From: JBEDUK01 sp963781595
GTDB lineage: Bacteria; Actinomycetota; UBA4738
Assembly: GCA_963781595.1 (NCBI GenBank)
Contig: CAWAGG010000006.1
Span: 1,612,001-1,676,000, forward strand
DNA: 64,000 nt
Direction: 5' to 3'
How positions within the stretch are numbered: the stretch's first letter is position 1; every line of letters begins with the position of its first letter. The notes under the pieces were generated by a model. That model made no database searches. It was not told the DNA's origin and saw only the letters and a program-made list of their open reading frames with translations. The position numbers were made by a program, and so were the translations under genes. This document shows positions 48,680 through 56,904 of the stretch, piece after piece.

Positions 48680-48890
48680 TTGGTTCGGCGAGGTCAGGCT
48701 GTTCGAGGTCGATGCCGACCCTCCCGGTTGCGTCGGTCGCCCCATCGTGAATAAGGCCTTCTCGACGCTCCAGGGGTCGAAGTGCACGTGATCAACCTGG
48801 TCCCCGGCGCGGACGGGACCGCGCGCGCCAGGCCGGAAGGCTCGTACGTCCCCGGCCCATCGCAAGCGCCGACTCGGCGATCCTGAAGCG
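48680..48890 (+). other. Unassigned segment, possibly a small broken or miscalled gene
   Basis: No clean frame. Plus-strand fragments EVRLFEVDADPPGCVGRPIV and GVEVHVINLVPGADGTARA would join into one protein of about 85 residues if the same four-base-codon rule is applied (GTTC near 48683, ACGC and TCCA near 48757-48764). I recognise no family. Could equally be non-coding. Confidence 0.25.
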
Positions 48891-48899
48891 CCGCACCCG

Positions 48900-49414
48900 C
48901 TATCCCACGAGCAGAGGTCGCCGGCCCCGCCGTGGGGCCGGCCGACCTCCTCCGAACGTGCTCGCGAACGGTTCGGCGACGATCTGATACTCGTCTTCGA
49001 ACGTCACGGAGCCGGGCATGATCGTCTCGATCCGATGGACCCAGAGGCCTGGGTGCTCGATGATCGAGGCCATCTCGCGAGCCTTGTGGATGTGCGCGTT
49101 CGCCGTCGGCCTGAACCACGAGATCGCCTTGTTCTTCCGATCGTGGCGCAGCGAACGGTGGAGCCTCGTGGGTGCGTCGAGGTGCACCGGCGAACCACAG
49201 CAGGAGGTCCACGAGCTGTTCGTGCTTCGCCTCTGGGAGCGAGCGTGCGCGGATCAGGCGGTCAGCAGCGACGAAACCCCGGGAGTCCTGATCGATCTCC
49301 TCGGTAACGAAGCGCACGAACATCTCATCATCGCGCGGAAGATGATGCGGGTCGTCGGGCCGCGTGCCAACCCGATCGACCAGAAAGGTGTCCTGATAGC
49401 CCTCGCCCCGGCAC
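48900..49414 (-). CDS. Hypothetical protein (two apparent frame breaks)
   Basis: I recognise no family. Segments FVRFVTEEIDQDSRGF, AKHEQLVDLLLWFA, KNKAISWFRPTANAHIH and PGSVTFEDEYQIVAEPF read as one protein once GGGC (49408-49405) and GCCG (49191-49188) are taken as single codons, giving about 170 residues from GTG 49414. No helix or signal peptide seen. Lies between rsfS and trmO, 24 bases downstream of trmO on the same strand. The start is weak (no ribosome binding site). Confidence 0.5.
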
Positions 49415-49438
49415 GATCGGGGCGGGCAGAGATCTGAC

Positions 49439-49918
49439 TCACACGCGCTTCGCGCCGGACCTGCGCAGGAGCTCGTCGTGCCACGCGGGTGACCGCGCTC
49501 CCTCGACGCGCCGATCCGCGGTGTACGGCTTGATGTCCAGGACCGGCGATCCGTCGAAGGCATCGAGCCCGCGCACGCGGAGGCACCGGCCGTCGCGGCC
49601 GAGGGCCTCCACGACGCTGAGGCCGATCGGGTTCGGTCGCACGGGCGAGTCGCAGGCGAAGACGCCGATCGTGGGGAGTTCGTCCTCCGCGAGCCCGTGA
49701 CGCAAGAGCCCTCGGGGCTTGACCCGGAGGGTCGAGCGGGCGCCTTCGCGGAGTCCGTGCATCCAGAAGAGCACGATCAGGTGCGAGAACCCGTCGATGC
49801 CGTCGAGGGCCGCCTCGAACGGTTCGAGGATCTCGATCTCCGAGGCGAGGTCGTCCCAGCCCGACTTCACGCGCTCGGGCGCGGCGTCCGTTCGAACGTA
49901 CCCGATGGGCTCGAGCAT
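49439..49918 (-). CDS. trmO: tRNA (N6-threonylcarbamoyladenosine-37) methyltransferase TrmO
   Basis: A 159-residue TsaA/TrmO beta-barrel methyltransferase modifying t6A37 in tRNA. LEPIGYVRTD starts the fold; GIDGFSHLIVLFWMH, SPVRPNPIGLSVVE and PVLDIKPYTA are the SAM-binding and dimer motifs. ATG 49918 chosen; a GTG six codons upstream is possible. Divergent from amrS. Confidence 0.9.
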   Translation of the reverse strand: MLEPIGYVRTDAAPERVKSGWDDLASEIEILEPFEAALDGIDGFSHLIVLFWMHGLREGARSTLRVKPRGLLRHGLAEDELPTIGVFACDSPVRPNPIGLSVVEALGRDGRCLRVRGLDAFDGSPVLDIKPYTADRRVEGARSPAWHDELLRRSGAKRV

Positions 49919-50069
49919 GATGGCTTCGATCGTCACGATGAGGTGGAGGCTACCGGGATGCACTTGCGCTCGCGACGAGCCCGCGTCCGTGGTCGCTTGC
50001 GGACGGGGACGGACGGCCCCTTCACCGACCGCCGGGGGCGTGGCAGCATGGCCCCGAGGCGATCGAGCG

Positions 50070-51168
50070 ATGAGCGAGCGCGCCGAACAAGCGGACGGGA
50101 CCGCGTTCCCGACGCGGCACTGGCACCGGCTGGGACGACGGGAGGGTCCAGTGCGACGTGTGCCCGCGCGCGTGCCGGCTCCACGAGGGCCAGCGCGGGC
50201 TCTGCTTCGTCCGGATGCGGCAGGACGACGCGATCGTCCTGACGACGCACGGGCGCTCGAGCGGGTTCTGCGTCGACCCGATCGAGAAGAAGCCGCTGGA
50301 TCACTTCCTGCCCGGGACCTCGGTGCTGTCGTTCGGGACCGCGGGGTGCAACCTCGCGTGCAGGTTCTGCCAGAACTGGGACATCTCGAAGTCGCGCGAG
50401 TTCGACACACTGGCCGATCAGGCGTCGCCCGAGGGGATCGCGCGGACAGCGCTGCGCCTCGGGTGCCGGAGCGTGGCATTCACGTACAACGACCCGGTGA
50501 TCTTCATGGAGTACGCGATCGACGTGGCGGCCGCCTGTCGCGAGTTCGGCGTCCGGACGGTCGCGGTCACGGCCGGCTACATCAACCCGGCGCCGAGGGA
50601 GGAGTTCTTCCACTCGATGGATGCGGCGAACGTCGACCTGAAGGCGTTCACGGAGGACTTCTACCACCGGGTCTGCTCGGCTGAGCTCCGGCCAGTGCTC
50701 GAGACGCTCGAGTACATGAAGCACGAGACGGACGTGTGGTTCGAGGTGACGAACCTCCTGATCCCAGGCCTGAACGACTCCGAGTCTGAGGTGGACGCGA
50801 TGAGCCGGTGGGTGGTCGAGCACTTGGGACAGGACGTCCCGATGCACTTCACGGCGTTCCGCCCCGACTGGAAGATGCGCGACCGGCCGCCGACGCCGCC
50901 GGAGACGCTCCGGAGGGCACGACGAGTCGCGATGGCGAACAGCGTCCGATACGCGTACACGGGTAACGTGTTCGACCCGGATGGCCAGAGCACCCGGTGC
51001 CACGCGTGCCGAGCGCTCCTGATCGAACGGGACGGGTACCGGCTCGGCGCTTGGGGTCTGGACGACGAGGGCCGATGCGCTGCCTGCGGCGTGGACTGTG
51101 CCGGGGTGTTCGAGGCCCGGCCCGGGCGATGGGGCCCTCGCCGGTTGCCGGTCCGGGTCGGTGCGTGA
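50070..51168 (+). CDS. amrS: AmmeMemoRadiSam system radical SAM enzyme
   Basis: Radical SAM protein of about 365 residues. CNLACRFCQNW is the 4Fe-4S CxxxCxxC motif near residue 90; the N-terminal CDVCPRACRLHEG and the C-terminal CHACR/CAACG pairs bind further metal. The N-terminal 19 codons are joined by one four-base codon, CGGC at 50127-50130; without it the start would fall inside the CDVCPRAC motif. Reaction of this conserved system is not established. Stop overlaps the amrB ATG. Confidence 0.9.
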
Positions 51169-52004
51169 TGGGCGGGGTCACGCGACCGGACGGTCGCCCG
51201 ACGCGGATGCGTTCGGTGCGAGCACCGTCGGCCGCGGGACACTTCTATCCGGCCGAGCCCGACCGGATCGTCAGCATGGTTGACGGTTTCCTCGATGGCG
51301 CGGCGCGCGGCGTGTCCCCTGGGACGGAGCGACCGTCGGCCATCGTCGTCCCGCACGCCGGGTATCGGTACTCGGGGCGGGTCGCCGCTTCCGCGTACGT
51401 CCTGGTTCGAGACGCCACCCGATCGATCCGCCGTGTCGTCCTCTTGGGTCCGGCGCACTTCGTACCGCTGGACGGATGCGCCGTCCCGAACGCGGACGCG
51501 TGGCGAACGCCCCTCGGTGACGTTCCCATCGACCGCGAGGCTCGTGTTCTGGCGACCCGTGCCGGCGCGGCGGTCGATGACGTGCCTCACGATGAGGAGC
51601 ATTCGCTCGAGGTGCAGGTGCCGTTCCTCCAGCGTGTCGTCGGGGAGGGCTTCGTCATGCTGCCGATCGCCGTCGGTCGATCGAGGGCGTCGGACGTCGC
51701 CGAGGTGATCGAGGCGGCAGCGACCCTCCCGTCGACGCTCGTCGTGGTCAGCACGGACCTGAGCCACTACCACCCCGCCGACGCGGCGCGGAGCCTCGAC
51801 GAACGCACCGCCCGGGCGGTCGTCGGGTGTCGCCCGGAGGAGGTCCGCCCCGACGCGGCCTGCGGGAGATGGGCGCTTCTCGGCCTGCTGGAGCGCGTGC
51901 GCCGGCAGGGCTCGGAGGTGCGGTTGTTGGACCTCCGCACCTCGGCGGACGCCGGCGGGGGTTGCGGGAGCGTCGTCGGCTACGGGGCGTTCGCCGTTCG
52001 GTAG
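51168..52004 (+). CDS. amrB: AmmeMemoRadiSam system protein B (MEMO1 family)
   Basis: A 278-residue MEMO/LigB-like protein. SAAGHFYPAEP, VVPHAGYRYSGRVAA, LLGPAHFVPLDG, EEHSLEVQVPFLQ and STDLSHYHP carry the His and Cys-type site of this dioxygenase-like fold. ATG at 51168 overlaps amrS; a later ATG at 51208 is possible. The third usual member (AMMECR1 domain) is not in the window. Confidence 0.92.
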   Translation: MGGVTRPDGRPTRMRSVRAPSAAGHFYPAEPDRIVSMVDGFLDGAARGVSPGTERPSAIVVPHAGYRYSGRVAASAYVLVRDATRSIRRVVLLGPAHFVPLDGCAVPNADAWRTPLGDVPIDREARVLATRAGAAVDDVPHDEEHSLEVQVPFLQRVVGEGFVMLPIAVGRSRASDVAEVIEAAATLPSTLVVVSTDLSHYHPADAARSLDERTARAVVGCRPEEVRPDAACGRWALLGLLERVRRQGSEVRLLDLRTSADAGGGCGSVVGYGAFAVR

Positions 52005-52008
52005 ACTG
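52003..52008 (+). promoter_or_regulatory. -10 box of the original tRNA-Ala gene
   Basis: TAGACT, 33 bases upstream of the tRNA 5' copy and overlapping the amrB stop codon. After integration it drives only the truncated tRNA copy. Confidence 0.4.
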
Positions 52009-52041
52009 GGGCCTCGCGGCGGGTCTCCCGCGGATCGAAGA

Positions 52042-52082
52042 GGGCCTGTAGCTCAGTTGGTAGAGCGCTTGACTGGCAGTCA
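52042..52082 (+). pseudogene. Truncated tRNA-Ala 5' half = left attachment site (attL)
   Basis: These 41 bases are identical to positions 1-41 of the complete tRNA-Ala(GGC) at 61924. They cover the acceptor 5' strand, D-arm and anticodon arm through the third base of the 3' stem strand, then the match ends. No T-arm follows. Flanks differ immediately on both sides (AGA before versus TAT; TCC after versus AGA), which defines the duplication exactly. Confidence 0.92.
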
Positions 52083-52091
52083 TCCCGGCCC

Positions 52092-52125
52092 AAACGGTGT
52101 GCTCACCTGCGGAAACGGTGCTCAC
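52092..52125. repeat. Near-identical short repeats inside attL
   Basis: AAACGGTGTGCTCAC (52092-52106) and AAACGGTGCTCAC (52113-52125), starting ten bases inside the left junction. Position suits integrase arm-binding sites. A looser relative, GCGGTGTACGAACGG, is near 61885 at the right end. Confidence 0.35.
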
Positions 52126-52307
52126 GAACGAGCGGAACCGTCGCCGTTATGCGCTCAGAGTGAGTTGGTCATCAGGCCGACCAACTCTCGAACTCCCTTC
52201 CCGTTCCAACGGACAACGTCGTCGACCCCGTTCATCATGACCTCGCTGACTGAGCAAGAGGGGCAGTAGCGACCGGCCTGACGTGAGGAGCGGCGATTCG
52301 CGATTCG

Positions 52308-52802
52308 TCAGAGCGTGGGCGGCTCGAGTCCTCCCGGTCCAATCACGTAGTCGTCCAGCCTGATGCCGCGCGCCCGGAGGCCCGCCTGCTGCGCGGCGAA
52401 GCAACGGTCGGGGCGCACTTCGGTCGCCTTGAGGATCCAGAGCTGCGGCCTGCGAGAGTCGAACCGCTTTCGGACGCTTGGCAGATGCGTCAGTAGGAGC
52501 CCGGTCGCGCGAAGAGGGTCATGCCCAGCTTCCGCGCAGACAACCACCGCGAAGGCCTCGTGCTGAATCACGGCGATGACCTCGGGCCGCCAGATCATCT
52601 CTGCGTCGCATGTAATGAACCCATCCACGCCCATGCCGGAGAGCGCGAGCAGCACCTGCCAGTCTTCGTGGTCCTGGCACAGTCGAGGTTCGAGATCGCG
52701 CAAGGCCGGCAGTTCGAGCTCTGGAACACTGCGCGAGAGCGCCTCGCGCAGTAGCGGATCCGGGAAGTTCTGATCGAGAACGAAGACCGGCCGGCTACGC
52801 CG
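52308..52802 (-). CDS. PIN-like toxin of a MerR/DUF433-PIN toxin-antitoxin pair
   Basis: A 164-residue protein. VFVLDQNFPDP at the N-terminus has the first PIN acidic residue and GVDGFITCDAEMIWRPEV the second, the pattern of DUF5615-like and VapC-like ribonucleases. GTG at 52802 chosen: it overlaps the antitoxin stop by eight bases. The last 11 residues (IGPGGLEPPTL) come from a tRNA-like stretch read antisense, so the natural C-terminus may have been altered by recombination. Probably an RNase toxin. Confidence 0.7.
   Translation of the reverse strand, partial: RRSRPVFVLDQNFPDPLLREALSRSVPELELPALRDLEPRLCQDHEDWQVLLALSGMGVDGFITCDAEMIWRPEVIAVIQHEAFAVVVCAEAGHDPLRATGLLLTHLPSVRKRFDSRRPQLWILKATEVRPDRCFAAQQAGLRARGIRLDDYVIGPGGLEPPTL
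52315..52346 (+). other. Degenerate tRNA 3'-end-like fragment
   Basis: GGCGG-CTCGAGT-CCTCC has a T-arm layout with one mismatch, followed by CGGTCCA, close to the tRNA-Ala end CAGGTCCA. It overlaps the toxin's last codons. May be a relic of an older integration at the same tRNA. Confidence 0.35.
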
Positions 52803-53478
52803 CACGGCGGACGTTCCGCGCGAGGTCCTCCTCGAGGGCGACAGCGTCCCGCACATCTTTCAGCGTGAGTTCCGGGTAGAACTCGCGGATGCGCGTCGGC
52901 TCGAAACCTCGGTCGTTCAAGGCGGCGATCGACAGCGTCTCGATTCGCGTTCCATCGACGTGTGGCTCGCTCGAGAGCTTGCCCGGGATGATCCGCAGCG
53001 TCTGACGAGGACGTGCGAGGCTTACCCTTGTGAGGCCGGCGCTTTCAGGTCCGGCGGCGACCAGATCCGTCTGATCGTCTACAGCGAGCTGGTGAGCGCC
53101 CCGGGGAAGCGGAACGAAGATCTCTTCCCTAACCCGCAGGACGATGCCCCCTCGGTGGTCAACCGACACCTTCACGCCGTCCGTGAGCAATCGATCACCT
53201 AGACCCTCAACGGCCGCGAGGGCTTCCCGAATCTTGCGCATGGGCGAGCGCGAGATCTCGAGATCGACCTTATCCCGACGTAGCCAGTCAATCAGGCGAA
53301 GCGCAAGCACATCCGCGTATGACCATCGCTTGACGCGCAGCGCAGAGACCGATGGCGTCAGGAGCTCCACCCTTGCCCAGTAGTAGAGGGTGCTGCGGGG
53401 AACGCCCGCGAGGGCGGCGGCTCGCTCCGCCGTGTACGCGGCCGAAAGGGGGGCAGGGGACGGCATGAGCCGAAGCAT
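52795..53478 (-). CDS. Antitoxin: MerR-type HTH fused to DUF433
   Basis: A 227-residue protein. Residues about 15-80 form a MerR-like helix-turn-helix (AAALAGVPRSTLYYWAR). The C-terminal 65 residues (HVDGTRIETLSIAALNDRG, YPELTLKDVRDAVALEEDLA) are a DUF433 domain, often found in antitoxins paired with PIN-like toxins. It should bind its own promoter and neutralise the toxin. Overlaps the toxin gene by eight bases. Confidence 0.75.
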   Translation of the reverse strand: MLRLMPSPAPLSAAYTAERAAALAGVPRSTLYYWARVELLTPSVSALRVKRWSYADVLALRLIDWLRRDKVDLEISRSPMRKIREALAAVEGLGDRLLTDGVKVSVDHRGGIVLRVREEIFVPLPRGAHQLAVDDQTDLVAAGPESAGLTRVSLARPRQTLRIIPGKLSSEPHVDGTRIETLSIAALNDRGFEPTRIREFYPELTLKDVRDAVALEEDLARNVRRAA

Positions 53479-53601
53479 AGTCTGGCCGAGAGACGCGTCC
53501 TAGGCCATCGGCCGGGTCCGGCCCAAAAGGCCCCGACCTGTGTCCATGCGGAACTCGGTCAGCAAGTTCAGGAACAGAGGAAGCACCCAGGCCCCGAGTG
53601 C

Positions 53602-54468
53602 TCAGCCATCGGGCATCGACTCCTTGTGGCTCAGGATGTCAACGTAGAAGGCCAGCTTCGCCGCCTGGTCCATCGGGCCGAAGCGGTCTCCCAGGGAGCG
53701 GAGCCCGGCGGTGTCAAGGTGATTCGCGTCGCAAGCGATGCGGCCTATCTCGAACCCCTCGATCGCGATCGACCGCATGAAGTAGGAGCGCAGAGCCAAG
53801 TTCTCGGCGGGCTGGAACACGAACGCCGTCCCGTCGGCCCTCGTCACGGTCCGCGAGTAGATGAGGCCCGGGTGGCCGCCCAAGTTCGAGGTCTGCATGA
53901 ACTCGGCATACCCGAAGGGAAGTCGGAACCTGTCGAACAGCGCCCGCCGCTTGGGCACCTGCCCGAGATCGGCAGTGCCGGCGGCGGACGCTAGGGAGCG
54001 CACCAGGTCCTTCTCACGGTCGATGATCCCTATCGCATCGGCGTTCCATTGCTTCTTGGCCGGGTCCGACTCCCGGTCCAGCACCGCCTGGGCGGTCTGT
54101 TGTGACTTCTCCAGCTCAGCCAGCATGTACTCGAAGGCCCGCTTCTGACGGTGCTCGGGCGCAGCTGGCTCCTCTAGCCACTGCAGAAGCACATGCGTCT
54201 CAGCGAGATAGCGGAACGCCCCGACGGCGACCACGGACAGCCTGTCGGACAGGGCCCTCCCGCTCCATCGGAGCGAATCGACGCAGGAGAGAGCCAGTAT
54301 CCGAACAAGGTTCTCGAAGCGGAGCGGGCTCGGTCCCCGCCAACCGGGATAGTCGGGAACGGCCAAGCCTCCGGTCAGGGCGGTGTCCATGGCGTCGGCG
54401 AGGTCGTCCATCAGGGCGGCCAGGTTGGAAACCAGAGCGGGCTCGCCAGCCGGATCGTAGTCAGACAC
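53602..54468 (-). CDS. Hypothetical protein, element cargo
   Basis: A 288-residue mostly helical protein I do not recognise with certainty; it may be related to DUF5677-type proteins. Features: SDYDPAGEPALVSNLAAL start, FRYLAETHVLLQWLEEP (residues about 85-101), a central charged helix and a C-terminal helix. No signal peptide or membrane segment. Its start overlaps the end of the exonuclease gene by eight bases, so the two are probably made together. Confidence 0.6.
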   Translation of the reverse strand: MSDYDPAGEPALVSNLAALMDDLADAMDTALTGGLAVPDYPGWRGPSPLRFENLVRILALSCVDSLRWSGRALSDRLSVVAVGAFRYLAETHVLLQWLEEPAAPEHRQKRAFEYMLAELEKSQQTAQAVLDRESDPAKKQWNADAIGIIDREKDLVRSLASAAGTADLGQVPKRRALFDRFRLPFGYAEFMQTSNLGGHPGLIYSRTVTRADGTAFVFQPAENLALRSYFMRSIAIEGFEIGRIACDANHLDTAGLRSLGDRFGPMDQAAKLAFYVDILSHKESMPDG

Positions 54469-55810
54469 TGCGCCGCCCGCCAGGCGAGTCCTTCAGCACG
54501 TCCGCGACGATGAGCGCCAGCGTCCGGTCGTCTTCGAGGTCGATCAGTAGTTCGGCCGCCTCGCCGCCGTCGGTCGCCTCGTACAGCGCGCCGATCGCCG
54601 CCGCGCGTTCGGCCTCGGGCGCCGTCAGGACGCGGAGCATCGCCCGGCGCGTCTTGGGCGGGAATGGCGCCAGCGCCTCCCGGATGCTCCGTTCGGCGTC
54701 CTCGAGGTCCATCGCCGCCCGAACGCTAGCGCGTTCAGGATCGCCGCGGACATCCTGCGAGAGCTGACCATCCTGCGCCCACTCGGTTGCGAGGCGGTCC
54801 ATCATCGCGTGCAGGACCGAGGGATCAACCGCCAGCAGGCGGGTCACAGCTTCCAGGTCCCGTCGTTCGCCTTCGGTCACGGTGCCGTCCGCGAGGGCCG
54901 CGACCACGAGCGACTCGAGGTACGACTCATGGGCCGTGATGACCTCCTCCCGGTGGAGCCCCCATTGTTTCGCGATCGCTGCGAGCGAGCCGGCCTCCGC
55001 CTCGGTCACCACGCGGTCCTCGAGTACGCGGTCCAAGAGGTCGAGGTACGGGGCGATTCGCGCGTTGGGCACGGGTGTGGCCTCCACGGAGGCCACCACC
55101 CTCGCGAGGAACGGTAGGTCCCCAACTGCCCCCGGAAGCCCGGCCCGGACGACTCGTCTCCCGCTGGCCGGCAGGGAAGGCCACAGGTCGAACGGGAAGG
55201 ACAGCGGAGCACAACCGAGCGCCTCTAGCGTGGTCACCCCCTGTGCCTCAGCTTGCTTCAGGAAGGTGGTCAGGAGGCGCTGGCAGAGACGGGCATCATC
55301 GAGCGCCATATGGCTCCGCTCCACGTGCATGCCGGCGGCTTTGCCACAGGCGACGAGCTTGTGGCTCGAGAGGAAGGGGTGAAGCCGGCAGGCGAGTTGG
55401 AGCGTGCAGAGCTCCGGGACGGCCGGCAGGAGGATCCCGGCGTTCGAGAACTCGGCGGCCAGGAAGTCATGGTCGAAGCGCACGTTGTGCGCGACCAGGA
55501 CCGCGCCTCGTAGCCGTTCGAGGATGTCGCCCGCGATCTCCGAGAAGAGCGGGGCCTCGGCCACGTCCTCGTCGGTGATCCCGTGGATGTACGTGGCGCC
55601 AACGTCCCGGAGCGGGTTCACGAGCGTCGTGTACTCGTCCTCGGTAGACCCGTCGGGAGCGACCCGCACGATGGCCACCTCGATGATGCGATCACCGCGG
55701 AGCGGGGAAAAGCCGGTGGTCTCGACGTCGATCACGGCGAACGGCGAGGAATGAACGGTGGACGATGCTGTCTCCGCGTTCGACGAGACCACCCGCTTGC
55801 GTGGCTTCAC
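54461..55810 (-). CDS. DEDDh 3'-5' exonuclease (DnaQ-like) fused to a TerB-like domain
   Basis: A 449-residue protein. The exonuclease is at about 20-190: FAVIDVETTG (motif I, D and E), VAHNVRFDHDFL (motif II) and HMALDDA (motif III, His and Asp). A Pro-rich linker follows, then at about 290-365 a TerB-like helical domain (SLVVAALADGTVTEGERRDLEAV), where acidic residues could hold a metal. Such fusions are accessory, not the replicative epsilon subunit. Overlap with the 288-residue gene suggests a two-gene function, possibly defence. Confidence 0.82.
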   Translation of the reverse strand: MKPRKRVVSSNAETASSTVHSSPFAVIDVETTGFSPLRGDRIIEVAIVRVAPDGSTEDEYTTLVNPLRDVGATYIHGITDEDVAEAPLFSEIAGDILERLRGAVLVAHNVRFDHDFLAAEFSNAGILLPAVPELCTLQLACRLHPFLSSHKLVACGKAAGMHVERSHMALDDARLCQRLLTTFLKQAEAQGVTTLEALGCAPLSFPFDLWPSLPASGRRVVRAGLPGAVGDLPFLARVVASVEATPVPNARIAPYLDLLDRVLEDRVVTEAEAGSLAAIAKQWGLHREEVITAHESYLESLVVAALADGTVTEGERRDLEAVTRLLAVDPSVLHAMMDRLATEWAQDGQLSQDVRGDPERASVRAAMDLEDAERSIREALAPFPPKTRRAMLRVLTAPEAERAAAIGALYEATDGGEAAELLIDLEDDRTLALIVADVLKDSPGGRRSV

Positions 55811-55957
55811 GGACCCGATGTTGGGTCGGCCGCGAAGCCCCGCATACGGCCAATCGGCTCGGGTACTCCGGGCCAGACGAGACCCATCGGCAGCCAGAGG
55901 GACCGGCGACCCATCGCCACCGGAACCCCTACCCCGCGCGGGCTCGGTGAGCGCGCC

Positions 55958-56810
55958 TCAGCCGCATGCGTATCCGTCGTGATTCGCGTCCAGACGGAAC
56001 GGATCGGCACCCACGACCCTCACGACGACGCCCGGCGGCGTGTAGTTCGGACCGTCGCCGGAACCCCCGGAGCAGTCGTAGTCGCCGATCCCGTCCTTCA
56101 GACATACGTTGATGTAGCTCGGGTCGCAGTTCCCACCCCCGCCCCCGCCCCCGCCATCGTTCCCGCCGTCCGGCTCGTAACGCGGCGGCACCACCGGGAG
56201 TGAGCGCACGGTCCGTCCGGTGTCGACGTAGCGGATGGCCCAGATTGGATGGATCTCGTTCCAGCCGTGGTCGGCGTCGTAGACCCATGTCCCGAACAGC
56301 GCGATCCGCTCCCCGACGTATGGGAGCGGCAGCCTCTGGCCCGGCATCATCTCGGTGACGAGCTGGCCGTGCTGGGCCGAGTAGTTGTCGCGGTCGAGGA
56401 ATCGCGCGTACCCGGAGGCGGGCGCGACGTCGACGTGGTAGTCCCCGTCCTGCTCGTGGATGATCCGCTCGACGGTCCCCGAATACCATCGGCAGCCCCC
56501 GAGGACGTGCAGCCGGTCCGGGTGGTAGACGCCCCGGAGTGGGTTGGGTGGACAGCTCTCGGCCGGGCGCGTCGGCTTGGGCTTGGGCTTGGGCTTGGGT
56601 TCGGGGCTGCGTGTAGGCCGTGCTGGCGACGGGATCGTGGGCGACACCGTCCCCGATGCCGACCGTAACGGTCGGGGACACGGAGCGTGCCGGCGATCGT
56701 GAGGACAGTTCGACGACCGCGCTCGGCGAGGCTCCGCACGCGGACAGGAGCCCGATTGTTGCGACGACGACGACGCTGCGCCCCTTCACCACATTCCCCG
56801 CTCGTGGCAT
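55958..56810 (-). CDS. Secreted lipoprotein with Excalibur-like C-terminus (one apparent frame break)
   Basis: N-terminus: KGRSVVVVATIGLLSACGAS, a lipoprotein signal with lipobox LLSAC. A Ser/Thr/Pro and (KP)n linker leads to a middle domain (HVLGGCRWYSGTVERI, GTWVYDADHGWNEIHPIWAI) and a Gly run. The end has CDPSYINVC and DANHDGYAC, the Ca-binding DxDxDG pattern of Excalibur-like domains often attached to secreted nucleases. Frame joins at GGTG 56648-56645; then 283 residues. If unrepaired, only the second part (GTG near 56647) would be made without a signal peptide. Confidence 0.7.
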
Positions 56811-56904
56811 CGTCGCATCTGCCCGCAGACATTTCCATGCCTGGTGCCGACCGCACCCTAGACGACCAGCGGTCTAATGCTGCGGCAGCAGCTGTCTGGA
56901 GGCT

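Noticed and set aside
55958..56647. The downstream part of the lipoprotein as a separate cytosolic gene
   Set aside because: It starts in the middle of a Pro-rich linker with no ribosome binding site, while a lipoprotein signal in the neighbouring frame joins it by a single four-base codon.
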